Assembly: GCA_023023105.1 (NCBI GenBank)
Contig: CP083824.1
Coordinates: forward strand, 620,001-684,000
From: Enterobacter ludwigii
GTDB lineage: Bacteria; Pseudomonadota; Gammaproteobacteria; Enterobacterales; Enterobacteriaceae
Length of the DNA: 64,000 nt
Direction: 5' to 3'
Shown: piece by piece, positions 1-7,728 of the stretch
How the letters are laid out: the number at the start of each line of letters is the position of its first letter
Numbering within the stretch: the first letter of the stretch is position 1
Notes under the pieces: model-generated
Told to the model about the DNA's origin: nothing
The model's input: only the letters and a program-made list of their open reading frames with translations
The model's database searches: none
Program-made: the position numbers and the translations under genes

Positions 1-588
1 ATAGTGATCTTCGATAACCTGAGTTCAGGTGAACAACAGTTGCTGTTGATGTTTTCAAGAATAATATCAAATATTGCGCATGGTGATGTGATGCTCATTG
101 ATGAACCAGAGGTGAGCATGCATATAGAGTGGCAGCAAAAACTTCCGTATTTATTTGATATGATATCTGAAGAGTATCGCGCATCATTTGTAGTTGCGAC
201 ACATTCACCCATTATTATTAATAGTGTCGATATGAATAAAAACAAATGCTACACTGCCTCTCAGGCTCACCTTGATATAATTGAAAAAGATAGTGTGAGA
301 AATGTCGAATCTACGATTTTTGATAGCTTTGATGTTGTTACCAAAAATAACAGAAGTGTATATGAAGCCTGTGCTAAATCTGTTTCAGCATTGATGGAGA
401 CGGTTAACAGTAATCAAGATGTTAAAATACAATATCAGAAATCTAAAAAAGAACTACGTGAGCTATCAAGGAAGCTTAATGAAAATAACCAACATGCGCT
501 AACTAATGAAATTTCCCTGGTTCGAAGAGCGCAGGATGCGGTGGAGGAGTTATATCAAACTTACCAACAAAATGAGCAGGTGGGGTGA
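1..588 (+). CDS. AAA/ABC-type ATPase, C-terminal part (Septu PtuA-like), cut by window edge
   Basis: The frame is open at the left edge, so only the last 195 or so residues are visible. They carry an ABC-type signature (LSSGEQQ), a Walker B (VMLIDEPE) and the switch histidine region (VVATHSP), followed by a charged, probably coiled-coil tail. This is the ATP-binding C-terminal half of an OLD/RecF-like ATPase such as PtuA. The stop lies 3 nt before the start of an HNH nuclease gene, so the two form an operon. In Septu systems the ATPase assembles with the nuclease and restrains it until phage infection (family knowledge). The base composition is clearly more AT-rich than the neighbouring core genes, which suggests transfer. 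A retron-associated PtuAB is possible, because anything upstream is unseen. Any GTG near position 4 is internal, not a start. Confidence 0.8.
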   Translation: MVIFDNLSSGEQQLLLMFSRIISNIAHGDVMLIDEPEVSMHIEWQQKLPYLFDMISEEYRASFVVATHSPIIINSVDMNKNKCYTASQAHLDIIEKDSVRNVESTIFDSFDVVTKNNRSVYEACAKSVSALMETVNSNQDVKIQYQKSKKELRELSRKLNENNQHALTNEISLVRRAQDAVEELYQTYQQNEQVG

Positions 589-591
589 TAA

Positions 592-1329
592 ATGACGACT
601 CAGTTTGATGATTTTTGTGCACAACTTCCATTCCGGAAAGGAAAAAAAGCGGCCGCTAAGCGTGAGCTAGTTCGGCTATATTTGCATGCCATTACTAATG
701 CGGTGGATGTCTGGGGGGAATTGCGTGACTTATCTATTCCGGAGGATGAGACAACGACGAAACTTGAAGGTTCCGAGATTACATCAAATCTGCGAGACTA
801 TTTGGCCAAAAAACAGAAATACCGTTGCTGCTATTGTCAACGCTATCTTTATAACATTGCCCATGCAAAGCCAATTGAGCATATTTTGCCTCGTCACTAT
901 TTTCCTCGGTTTTCGTTGACCATGAAAAATCTCGCCGTTGCTTGCTATGACTGCAATTTAAAGAAAAGTAAAGCAGTCTGGTGGAGTGGTATAAACCCAG
1001 CGGGTGTTTATCCTGTGGCATCTCAACTGACGGCGGCATTTCATTGCAACCACCATGCCTATAATGATCATATTTCATGGATGAGTTATGCTACAAATGA
1101 TTTTGCTTTCAGAGCATATGGCGGGATAACTGCGGCAGGTAAAAAACTGTGCCTGGATCTACTCCATGATATTTCTAAAGCGGAAATTCTGCTGAGTCGT
1201 GATGACGGGCTGAGAGAGGTACTGGATAATCTAAAGGCGATGAATGAAAGTGGATTAGGCGGTGACAGCGTTCGGGATTTTGTAAACGAGTTGCAAGGAT
1301 TTATTCTTGCCAGCACGGAAGCAAATTAG
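592..1329 (+). CDS. HNH endonuclease, Septu PtuB-like
   Basis: A 245-residue protein with an HNH/zinc-ribbon nuclease core. Cysteines 79, 80 and 82 (CCYC) are followed by E96-H97 in EHILPR, N113, and C118-x2-C121-N122 with K125. These give the Cys-x2-Cys...EH...N...Cys-x2-Cys-N layout of metal-bound HNH enzymes. It starts 3 nt after the ATPase stop, so it is translationally coupled to it. In Septu defence PtuB is the DNA-cutting effector and is controlled by the PtuA ATPase (family knowledge). The size and the gene pairing fit PtuB well; the functional assignment is by architecture only. The position next to yjiA matches the E. coli restriction gene cluster. A bidirectional terminator follows the stop codon. 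Confidence 0.8.
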   Translation: MTTQFDDFCAQLPFRKGKKAAAKRELVRLYLHAITNAVDVWGELRDLSIPEDETTTKLEGSEITSNLRDYLAKKQKYRCCYCQRYLYNIAHAKPIEHILPRHYFPRFSLTMKNLAVACYDCNLKKSKAVWWSGINPAGVYPVASQLTAAFHCNHHAYNDHISWMSYATNDFAFRAYGGITAAGKKLCLDLLHDISKAEILLSRDDGLREVLDNLKAMNESGLGGDSVRDFVNELQGFILASTEAN

Positions 1330-1376
1330 TCGTTATAACGCTCTCTAATCTGGTAGAGCTTAGCCAACTCGACATA

Positions 1377-1404
1377 AAAAAACCTGCCATCAGACAGGTT
1401 TTTT
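1377..1404. terminator. Bidirectional rho-independent terminator
   Basis: A 10-bp inverted repeat, AAAAAACCTG (1377-1386) and CAGGTTTTTT (1395-1404), encloses an 8-nt loop. It has a T run on either strand, so it can serve both the nuclease gene on the plus strand and the yfaZ-type gene on the minus strand. Confidence 0.85.
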
Positions 1405-1417
1405 ATGACCATAAGAC

Positions 1418-1963
1418 TTAGAAGCTCACGCCGCCGCCCACATAGGCGCCGTCAATCAGCGTATGGCCAGGACGGCCGTCTTTGCCATCTACGCTCACGT
1501 GACGGTAACCCACTTTCAGGGTCACTGGCGTAATTGGCGTCCAGCTTACGCCGCCATTGGCTTCAACGTAGTTTTTCACGCTGTTGTTCAGACCTTCTGG
1601 CGCGACATAACCTTCACCAAATACGTGAATGCTGTCGGTCAGGGCAACGTTAACGCCGCCACCAATCGGGAACGCCACGCCGTTATCGCCTTTTTTCGGG
1701 CCAAGGTAGATCGCCTTCGCGCCCGCATTCAGCATCACCGGGCCGACTTCCAGGTTGTAACCTGCACCCACTCCACCTGTCTGGGTGCCGTCGTCAGTGT
1801 TTTTAAGCCAGTTGCTTTCGGCATACAGGCCAGACGAGGATTTACCCATTTCCAGATTGAGGTTGGTAAAGTTTTTACCCTGCTCAATGCTGCCACCCAT
1901 CGCCAGTGCGGAACCCGAGATAGCGGTCAGAGCAGAAAGAAGAAGGATATTCAGTTTTTTCAT
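1418..1963 (-). CDS. YfaZ-family outer membrane protein
   Basis: A 181-residue secreted protein. A signal peptide (MKKLNILLLSALTAISGSALA) ends with a typical ALA cleavage site and is followed by alternating amphipathic strands rich in Gly, Asn and Val, with a C-terminal Phe. This is the pattern of a small outer membrane beta-barrel. It resembles E. coli YfaZ (about 180 residues), whose function is not established. GAGG stands upstream of the ATG at good distance. It is a single gene, ends at a shared bidirectional terminator, and has about 400 bases of upstream spacer. The name rests on family resemblance, so no gene symbol is given. Confidence 0.8.
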   Translation of the reverse strand: MKKLNILLLSALTAISGSALAMGGSIEQGKNFTNLNLEMGKSSSGLYAESNWLKNTDDGTQTGGVGAGYNLEVGPVMLNAGAKAIYLGPKKGDNGVAFPIGGGVNVALTDSIHVFGEGYVAPEGLNNSVKNYVEANGGVSWTPITPVTLKVGYRHVSVDGKDGRPGHTLIDGAYVGGGVSF

Positions 1964-2373
1964 GTTTTATGCCTCGTCATCAAATTAATCTTACGGCACC
2001 TTAACAAGCGATGTTTATGACTGCAAATGTGGTTAGGATCAACTTTTTATACTGTAAATGTTAATTTTATTGCCCAAATTGTTATGAAGGTGTTTTGTTT
2101 TAGAGGTGTCAACGCGTGATTTTCTGCTGTTTAAGAACAGTTTAATTTTTTGACTAAACATAAACTGAACGAGGCGGGGATAATCATTCGGAATGCATTA
2201 ATGGCATTTCTAATAATTTCCAGAAATGTTTCAGGTGTCATACAAAACCACAAAAACTTACATTTCTGGCGCTGACTATACGTTCAGCTGCTCGGCCCTG
2301 TTTCCTCGCAATGTCATTTTTCTGACACGTTGATTCTTTACGGTGTTGGCTTCACTCTATGGATGCTAACAAT
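1964..2373. other. Divergent intergenic region between yfaZ-like gene and esterase gene
   Basis: An AT-rich spacer of about 410 bases that must hold the two divergent promoters. TTGACT (2150-2155) and GATAAT (2179-2184) are visible, but they are 23 bp apart, too far for a normal sigma-70 promoter, so I do not call them. I saw no open frame, tRNA or strong palindrome. Confidence 0.5.
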
Positions 2374-3732
2374 ATGAAAAGAAAAATTATTCCTGTACTT
2401 ATCGGTTGTGCGCTCTCTTTCTCTGGCCTGGCGGCGCAGCCCACGGCTGAACACTATGTCGTTAGCTTTCCCGAAGGCTCCCACGTGAACTACAGCGGGG
2501 CGTTTGCGGATGCTTTCCCGCATGGACTTCCTGTCGGAATCGGTTCTGGCCTGTTGTTCACCGGCAAGCAGGGCGATGCGCTGACCTTCGTGACGGTTAC
2601 CGATCGTGGTCCGAATGCGGACGCGCCAAAAATGGGTAAAAACGAAGCCAAAATTTTTGTTACGCCGGATTTCGCGCCGCTGCTGATGACCATCCGTGTA
2701 CAAGACGGTAAAGCCGAGGCCATTGATGCCCGCCCTCTGCACGACGATAAAGGCGAGATTAACGGGCTACCGCTGCAAAGCGGCGTGATTGGCTCCACCA
2801 ATGAAGTGGCATTCAGCGACACGTTAAAGACGCTGAAGGGTGACAACCGCGGGCTGGACACGGAAGGCATCACGCCGGACGGCAAAGGCGGATACTGGCT
2901 GTGCGACGAGTATGGTCCGTTCCTGATAAACGTCGACAGTAGTGGGAAAATCCTGGCTATTCATGGGCCGCAGGCGGCGGAAGGGGAAAAATCCATCGCG
3001 GGCGGTCTGCCAAACATTATCAAATGGCGTCAACCGAACCGGGGCTTTGAAGGTCTGACCCGTATGCCTGACGGACGCATTATTGCCGCTGTGCAAAGCA
3101 CGCTGGATATCGACGGTAAAAGTAAAAAACAGGCGCTGTTTACGCGTCTCGTCAGCTTCGACCCGGCGACCGGGAAAACCGCGATGTACGGCTATCCCAT
3201 CGATAGCTCCGCCTACAGTAAAAACAGTGATGCCAAAATTGGCGACATTGTGGCGCTCGATGACCAGCACATCCTGCTGATTGAGCAGGGAAGCGATAAA
3301 AACGACGGGATGCGTAACCTGATCTACAAGGTGGATCTCAGCAAGGCGAGCGACCTTTCCGCCTTTGACAAGCCGGGCGAGTACCCGGAGTTTGATGATG
3401 AGAAGACCCTGGCGCAGCGCGGCATAACCCTTGCGGTGAAAACGCAGGTCGTTGATTTACGCGCCCTCGGCTGGCAGCAGGAGAAGGCCGAAGGGCTGGC
3501 GCTGATCGACAGCAAAACGCTGGCAGTGGCGAACGATAACGACTTTGGCGTAAAGGTGGCGATGCAAAACCCGGTCGAGGGCAAGAAGCTCAAGGATTAT
3601 CGGGTGAACGCAGAAGGTAAGCTGACGCTGGATGATAAACCGGTGGAAACCACGCTCAGCGTGAAGCCGCTGAAGAAGCCGGAGTCGGACAGCGAGCTGT
3701 GGATTGTGACGCTGCCGGAGGCGGTGAAATAA
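2374..3732 (+). CDS. Secreted phytase-like esterase family protein
   Basis: A 452-residue protein with an N-terminal signal peptide (MKRKIIPVLIGCALSF..., cleavage near LAA-QP). It is followed by an esterase-like phytase beta-propeller domain with blocks such as TVTDRGPNADAP, RGLDTEGITPDGKGG, DEYGPFL and NRGFEGLTRMPDG. Members are annotated as 'esterase-like activity of phytase family' and are predicted periplasmic or exported; the substrate is unknown. An in-frame ATG at 2359 is possible, but GGATG (2361-2365) sits 8 nt before the ATG at 2374, and that start gives a normal lysine/arginine-rich signal peptide. It is monocistronic, followed by a hairpin repeat. Confidence 0.78.
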   Translation: MKRKIIPVLIGCALSFSGLAAQPTAEHYVVSFPEGSHVNYSGAFADAFPHGLPVGIGSGLLFTGKQGDALTFVTVTDRGPNADAPKMGKNEAKIFVTPDFAPLLMTIRVQDGKAEAIDARPLHDDKGEINGLPLQSGVIGSTNEVAFSDTLKTLKGDNRGLDTEGITPDGKGGYWLCDEYGPFLINVDSSGKILAIHGPQAAEGEKSIAGGLPNIIKWRQPNRGFEGLTRMPDGRIIAAVQSTLDIDGKSKKQALFTRLVSFDPATGKTAMYGYPIDSSAYSKNSDAKIGDIVALDDQHILLIEQGSDKNDGMRNLIYKVDLSKASDLSAFDKPGEYPEFDDEKTLAQRGITLAVKTQVVDLRALGWQQEKAEGLALIDSKTLAVANDNDFGVKVAMQNPVEGKKLKDYRVNAEGKLTLDDKPVETTLSVKPLKKPESDSELWIVTLPEAVK

Positions 3733-3763
3733 GTATCCCCACAAAATAATGCCTGCACAGACG

Positions 3764-3802
3764 GCCCCCTCTCCCTTGAGGGAGAGGGCTGGGGTGAGGG
3801 GG
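3764..3802. repeat. Dispersed CCCTCTCCC hairpin repeat, copy A
   Basis: The sequence CCCTCTCCCTTGAGGGAGAGGG forms a near-perfect hairpin and is followed by CTGGGGTGAGGG. The same unit occurs at 11055-11131 (two copies), 60148-60195 and 60961-61011 in this window. It follows the esterase gene and may help end its transcript. Confidence 0.8.
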
Positions 3803-3876
3803 AACATACGGCTGTGGAGGTTATTCCGTTCACTTTATGTTCCTTGCTACTCTGTAACGGCATGACCTGTGAACGT

Positions 3877-4082
3877 GCCAGGGTGGCTCACTCGCCACCA
3901 CCCTGGCGACCCGGGCTCCCGGCGGTAAATCGCCGCTTCGCGGTGCCCTCAGCTTATTCCTTCAGGCTATCGGGTCGGGCATGAGCCTGCATCCCTGCAG
4001 GCCACGCCCTCTCGGCGCATCCCTGCGCCTCGCCCCGGCCTTACGGAAACGCCTCGGCGATTTACAGCCGGACCAGGACATC
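3877..4082. other. GC-rich structured intergenic region, unknown
   Basis: About 200 bases without a credible ORF but full of hairpins. GCCAGGGTGG (3877-3886) pairs with CCACCCTGGC (3898-3907). Further on are GGCGGTAAATCGCC, and two look-alike hairpins with the same core, CCTGCA-TCC-CTGCAGG and GGCGCA-TCC-CTGCGCC. The composition is higher in GC than either flank. It may be a dispersed repeat, a structured RNA or the relic of an element; I do not recognise it. The remaining 4083-4162 shows nothing. Confidence 0.5.
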
Positions 4083-4162
4083 GCTGTAATTTATTCATTT
4101 TCCTGATACAAAGCTCATCGCTTCAGGTTAATAAATTACTGGGCAGAGGGGATGCATAGCGT

Positions 4163-5116
4163 TTATTTCTGTAGTCCCGCAAATGCCGCCCGAATTTCCT
4201 CTTCCGGCAGCTGGATGCCAATAAACACCATCACGCTGCGTGGCGTTTCCTCACCCCACGGCCTGTCCCAGTCGGCGCTATATAAACGCTGTACACCCTG
4301 GAACAGCAGGCGGTTTGGTTCACCGTGTATCCACAGCATCCCTTTGTAGCGCAGCAGCTTGTCGGCAAACGACAGCAGCAGGTTCTCCATCACTCGCGAA
4401 ACCTCGCCGATGTCCACCGGATAATCCAGCTCCACCACAATCGACGCCACGTCGTTTTGCTTATCTCCCATAAAGTGGAAGCGCGGCTTCGAGGTGACAT
4501 TCTCTTCCAGCATAAAGCCATTGGTGTTGAACAGTTGAGACAGGTCGATATCCCCGTGCGTCACCCTGTAAATCGGGGCGCGGGAGTTGATGCGCGTCAG
4601 GCGCTCGCGCAGTTTTTCGCTCTCGCCCGCCACGTCGGTTTTGGTCAGCAGAATGCGGTCGGCATAACCCACCTGAGACTGAGCAATGGTGAACTGATTC
4701 ATCTGTTCGTCGGCGTGGACGGCATCGACAAGCGCAATCACGCCGTCCAGCAGGTAGCGCTGGCAGAGGATCTCATGGGAGAAAAAGGTCTGAATAATTG
4801 GGCCGGGGTCAGCCATGCCGGTGCATTCAATCACCAGGCGGTCGAAATTGATGTCACCACGATCGCGGCTGTCTAGCAGGTCCAGCAGAGCGTCTTCCAG
4901 TTCGTTAGAGCGGGTGCAGCAGATGCAGCCGTTGGTCAGGGTTTTGATCTGCGTGGCGCGATCGCCGATCAGCTGATCGTCTACCGAAACTTCGCCAAAC
5001 TCGTTTTCGATAACGGCGATTTTGAAGCCGTGCTGCTCGTTCAGAATATGGCGCAGCAGGGTGGTTTTACCTGCGCCGAGGAAACCGGTCAGCAGGGTGA
5101 CGGCAATCGGGGTCAT
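4163..5116 (-). CDS. yjiA: YjiA, COG0523-family metal-binding GTPase
   Basis: A 317-residue cytoplasmic P-loop GTPase of the G3E/COG0523 family. The P-loop GFLGAGKT is at residues 11-18, the family CxCC metal motif GCICC follows at 64-67, and a guanine-specificity TKTD-type motif lies further on. E. coli YjiA binds GTP and transition metals; family members act as metallochaperones or metal insertases (established for relatives). The start is set by AAAGGAG upstream of ATG at 5116, which overlaps the yjiX stop. A longer frame would run back through the RBS. It is the last gene of btsT-yjiX-yjiA, as in E. coli. Confidence 0.93.
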   Translation of the reverse strand: MTPIAVTLLTGFLGAGKTTLLRHILNEQHGFKIAVIENEFGEVSVDDQLIGDRATQIKTLTNGCICCTRSNELEDALLDLLDSRDRGDINFDRLVIECTGMADPGPIIQTFFSHEILCQRYLLDGVIALVDAVHADEQMNQFTIAQSQVGYADRILLTKTDVAGESEKLRERLTRINSRAPIYRVTHGDIDLSQLFNTNGFMLEENVTSKPRFHFMGDKQNDVASIVVELDYPVDIGEVSRVMENLLLSFADKLLRYKGMLWIHGEPNRLLFQGVQRLYSADWDRPWGEETPRSVMVFIGIQLPEEEIRAAFAGLQK

Positions 5117-5126
5117 GGTGTCTCCT

Positions 5127-5330
5127 TTAGCAGCAGCGGACGCCGCCTTCTCCACTTCCGCCGTAGCGCGCTTCCTGACGCTCGCGGAAGAATTCGGTGT
5201 AGGTCATGTACGGCTTATCCGGATGGTTGGTCTTCATATGCTCAACGTAGTTGTCATAGTCCGGAATGCCAATCAGCATTTTCGCCGCCTGACCGAGGTA
5301 TTTTTTTGCTTCGCCTAAGTTACCAAACAT
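5127..5330 (-). CDS. yjiX: YjiX, YbdD/YjiX family small protein
   Basis: A 67-residue protein starting [13 protein letters not shown] and ending in GGVRCC. This family is always encoded beside CstA-type carbon-starvation transporters (YbdD beside CstA, YjiX beside BtsT). It probably assists transporter function, but its biochemistry is not settled. The gene lies 54 bp downstream of btsT and 10 bp upstream of yjiA, so it belongs to the btsT transcript. An in-frame ATG 21 nt upstream is less likely because the conserved family start is MFGNL. Confidence 0.93.
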   Translation of the reverse strand: MFGNLGEAKKYLGQAAKMLIGIPDYDNYVEHMKTNHPDKPYMTYTEFFRERQEARYGGSGEGGVRCC

Positions 5331-5342
5331 AACGTGTCCTGA

Positions 5343-5371
5343 TAAGAACAAAGCCCCGCCGAAGCGGGGCT
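5343..5371 (-). terminator. Intercistronic hairpin between btsT and yjiX
   Basis: On the minus strand AGCCCCGC-TTCG-GCGGGGCT forms an 8-bp GC-rich stem with a stable UUCG tetraloop, followed by TTGTTCTTAT. It is likely a partial terminator or RNA-stability element that lowers yjiX-yjiA expression relative to btsT. Confidence 0.65.
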
Positions 5372-5384
5372 GGATATGACGTCA

Positions 5385-7538
5385 TTAATGGTGTGAAGAG
5401 GTCTTCACGCCGCCTTCCGGCACCGGCACATACGGGGTTTCTTTATCCGTACGACCCTCGGCGTTACGCACTTTCAGCCAGGTTTTGATGCCGTAGAAGA
5501 TGATGCTGTACACCACCACCAGGAACAGAATACTCAGACCCGCGTTGGTGTAGTTGTTCACCACGATATGGTTCATGTTGGCAATCTGCTGCGCAGTCAG
5601 GTCTGCGCCGCCTGCGGCAATCTTCTCTTTGTACTGGTTAGCCATAAAGAAGAAGCCTTCCAGCTGCGGGTTGGCACTGAACAGTTTCAGGCCAAGTGCC
5701 CAGGTGGTGCAGAGCAGCAGCCACAGCGCAGGGACCACGGTGACCCAGATGTATTTGGTGCGTTTCATCTTCACGAGGACAACGGTGCCGAGCACCAGAG
5801 CAACGGCTGCGAGCATCTGGTTAGAGATACCGAACAGCGGCCACAGGCTCTTCACGCCGCCCAGTGGGTCGACAACGCCCTGATACAGCAGGTAACCCCA
5901 CAGGCCAACACAACCCGCCGTGCCCAGTACGCCCGCAACCAGAGAGTCGGTTTTCTTCAGGAATGGCACGAAGTTACCCAGCAGATCCTGCAGCATGAAG
6001 CGGCCAGCACGGGTACCGGCGTCCAGCGCGGTCAGGATGAACAGGGCTTCAAACAGAATACCGAAGTGGTACCAGAAGCCCATGTCCGCCCACGGCAGCA
6101 CTTTGTGGAACACGTGCGCGATACCGACAGCCAGCGTTGGAGCACCACCTGCACGGTTCAGCACGGACGGTTCGCCGATGTCTTTCGCGGTCTGCATGAT
6201 CTGCTCAGGCGAAATCACGAAGCCCCAGGAGCTGACGGTTGCTGCAGCATGTGCGCTTGCGTCTTTCAACTGCGCCATAATCAGCGCCGCGTTGTCACCA
6301 CCCATCTCATGCAGGTTTGGCATGGTAATGCCCAGACCTGCTGGTGGGGTGTTCATTGCGAAGTACAGACCCGGTTCGATGATGGAAGCGGCAACCAGCG
6401 CCATGATCGCCACGAAGGATTCCATCAGCATTGCGCCGTAACCGATCAGGCGTGCGTCTTTCTCGTTCGCCAGCAGCTTCGGTGTAGTACCGGACGCAAT
6501 CAGCGCGTGGAAGCCCGAGACCGCACCACAAGCGATAGTGATAAACAGGAACGGGAACAGTGCGCCTTTCCACAGCGGGCCAGTACCGTCGATGTACTGC
6601 GTCACGGCTGGCATTTTCAGATCCGGGTTAATCACCAGGATACCGATCGCCAGACCGACAATAACGCCGATTTTCAGGAAGGTTGCCAGGTAGTCACGCG
6701 GAGCCAGAATCAGCCAGACCGGCAGCAGGGCGGAGATAAATGCGTAACCGACCAGTGCGAAGGTGATAGTGGTGTCTTTGAAGGTCAGTGCCGGGCCCCA
6801 GTACGGGTCGTGTGCAATCACGCCGCCGAAGTAAATGGACGCAACCAGCAGCACAATACCAATCACCGACACTTCGCCCACGCGTCCCGGACGCAGGAAG
6901 CGCATGTAGATACCCATGAACAGTGCAATCGGCACGGTAGAGCAGACGGTGAAGACACCCCACGGGCTTTCGGCCAGCGCTTTCACCACGATCAGTGCCA
7001 GCACCGCAAGGATGATGATCATAATCAGGAAGCAGCCAAACAGGGCGATAGTTCCCGGCACGCGACCCATCTCTTCTTTGACCATCTCACCCAGAGAGGC
7101 ACCGTTACGGCGAGAAGAGATAAACAGCACCATGAAGTCCTGTACCGCACCTGCCAGCACAACGCCTGCGAGCAGCCACAGGGTACCTGGCAGGTAGCCC
7201 ATTTGTGCGGCCAGTACCGGCCCGACCAACGGGCCCGCGCCCGCAATCGCGGCAAAGTGGTGACCAAACAGCACGTAGCGGTTGGTTGGCACATAGTTCA
7301 GGCCGTCATTGTTTATGACCGCCGGAGTGGCACGCGTCGGGTCGAGCTTCATGACCTTCTGCGCGATGTACAAGCTGTAGTAGCGATAAGCCACAAGATA
7401 GACGGAAACAGACGCGACCACGATCCACAGGGCGCTTACGTGCTCGCCCCGGCGTAATGCGACAACCGCCAGACAAAAAGCGCCGAGGATCCCGAGTAAG
7501 GCCCAGGGCACGTGCTTCAGTAGTTTTTTAGTATCCAT
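5385..7538 (-). CDS. btsT: BtsT pyruvate/H+ symporter (CstA family)
   Basis: A 717-residue inner membrane protein with many hydrophobic segments and CstA-family signatures (HHFAAIAGAGPLVGPVLAAQ near residue 92, IASGTTPKLL near 345). E. coli BtsT (YjiY) is a 716-residue high-affinity pyruvate/proton symporter, induced by the BtsS/BtsR two-component system and by cAMP-CRP. Length and sequence agree closely. It is first in btsT-yjiX-yjiA. A good CRP-box match lies about 200 bp upstream at 7732-7747, inside the 3' end of the preceding gene. The region immediately downstream of it in K-12 (tsr) is here displaced by about 22 kb of catabolic genes. Confidence 0.95.
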   Translation of the reverse strand: MDTKKLLKHVPWALLGILGAFCLAVVALRRGEHVSALWIVVASVSVYLVAYRYYSLYIAQKVMKLDPTRATPAVINNDGLNYVPTNRYVLFGHHFAAIAGAGPLVGPVLAAQMGYLPGTLWLLAGVVLAGAVQDFMVLFISSRRNGASLGEMVKEEMGRVPGTIALFGCFLIMIIILAVLALIVVKALAESPWGVFTVCSTVPIALFMGIYMRFLRPGRVGEVSVIGIVLLVASIYFGGVIAHDPYWGPALTFKDTTITFALVGYAFISALLPVWLILAPRDYLATFLKIGVIVGLAIGILVINPDLKMPAVTQYIDGTGPLWKGALFPFLFITIACGAVSGFHALIASGTTPKLLANEKDARLIGYGAMLMESFVAIMALVAASIIEPGLYFAMNTPPAGLGITMPNLHEMGGDNAALIMAQLKDASAHAAATVSSWGFVISPEQIMQTAKDIGEPSVLNRAGGAPTLAVGIAHVFHKVLPWADMGFWYHFGILFEALFILTALDAGTRAGRFMLQDLLGNFVPFLKKTDSLVAGVLGTAGCVGLWGYLLYQGVVDPLGGVKSLWPLFGISNQMLAAVALVLGTVVLVKMKRTKYIWVTVVPALWLLLCTTWALGLKLFSANPQLEGFFFMANQYKEKIAAGGADLTAQQIANMNHIVVNNYTNAGLSILFLVVVYSIIFYGIKTWLKVRNAEGRTDKETPYVPVPEGGVKTSSHH

Positions 7539-7690
7539 AATAGACCTGGTTTTTTATGTAAAGAAAAAAGGGTCAGGGTTCGTTGTGAGGAGGTGTTGAT
7601 TAATGCTGGTGGGATCTTGCCAGAACGTCGCGTGTGTAAAGGAGGGTAAATGGATGAGTGGTTGAAAGTGCCAGGTAAGCGGTCAAAGGT

Positions 7691-7717
7691 GGCGGCGAGT
7701 GGTTCCGGTTCGCCGCC
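7691..7717. terminator. Palindromic hairpin downstream of WYL regulator gene
   Basis: GGCGGCGA (7691-7698) and TCGCCGCC (7710-7717) form a perfect 8-bp GC stem with an 11-nt loop, just after the regulator's stop. There is no U run on the minus strand, so it may be a weak terminator or an RNA-stability stem. Confidence 0.4.
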
Positions 7718-7728
7718 AGCGGTCGAAA

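Noticed and set aside
2150..2184. TTGACT...GATAAT as a sigma-70 promoter of the esterase gene
   Set aside because: The spacer is 23 bp, beyond the functional range.
5568..7457. 629-codon frame opposite btsT
   Set aside because: It is a shadow of the btsT codon pattern, with Gln/His/Arg-rich nonsense composition and no RBS.
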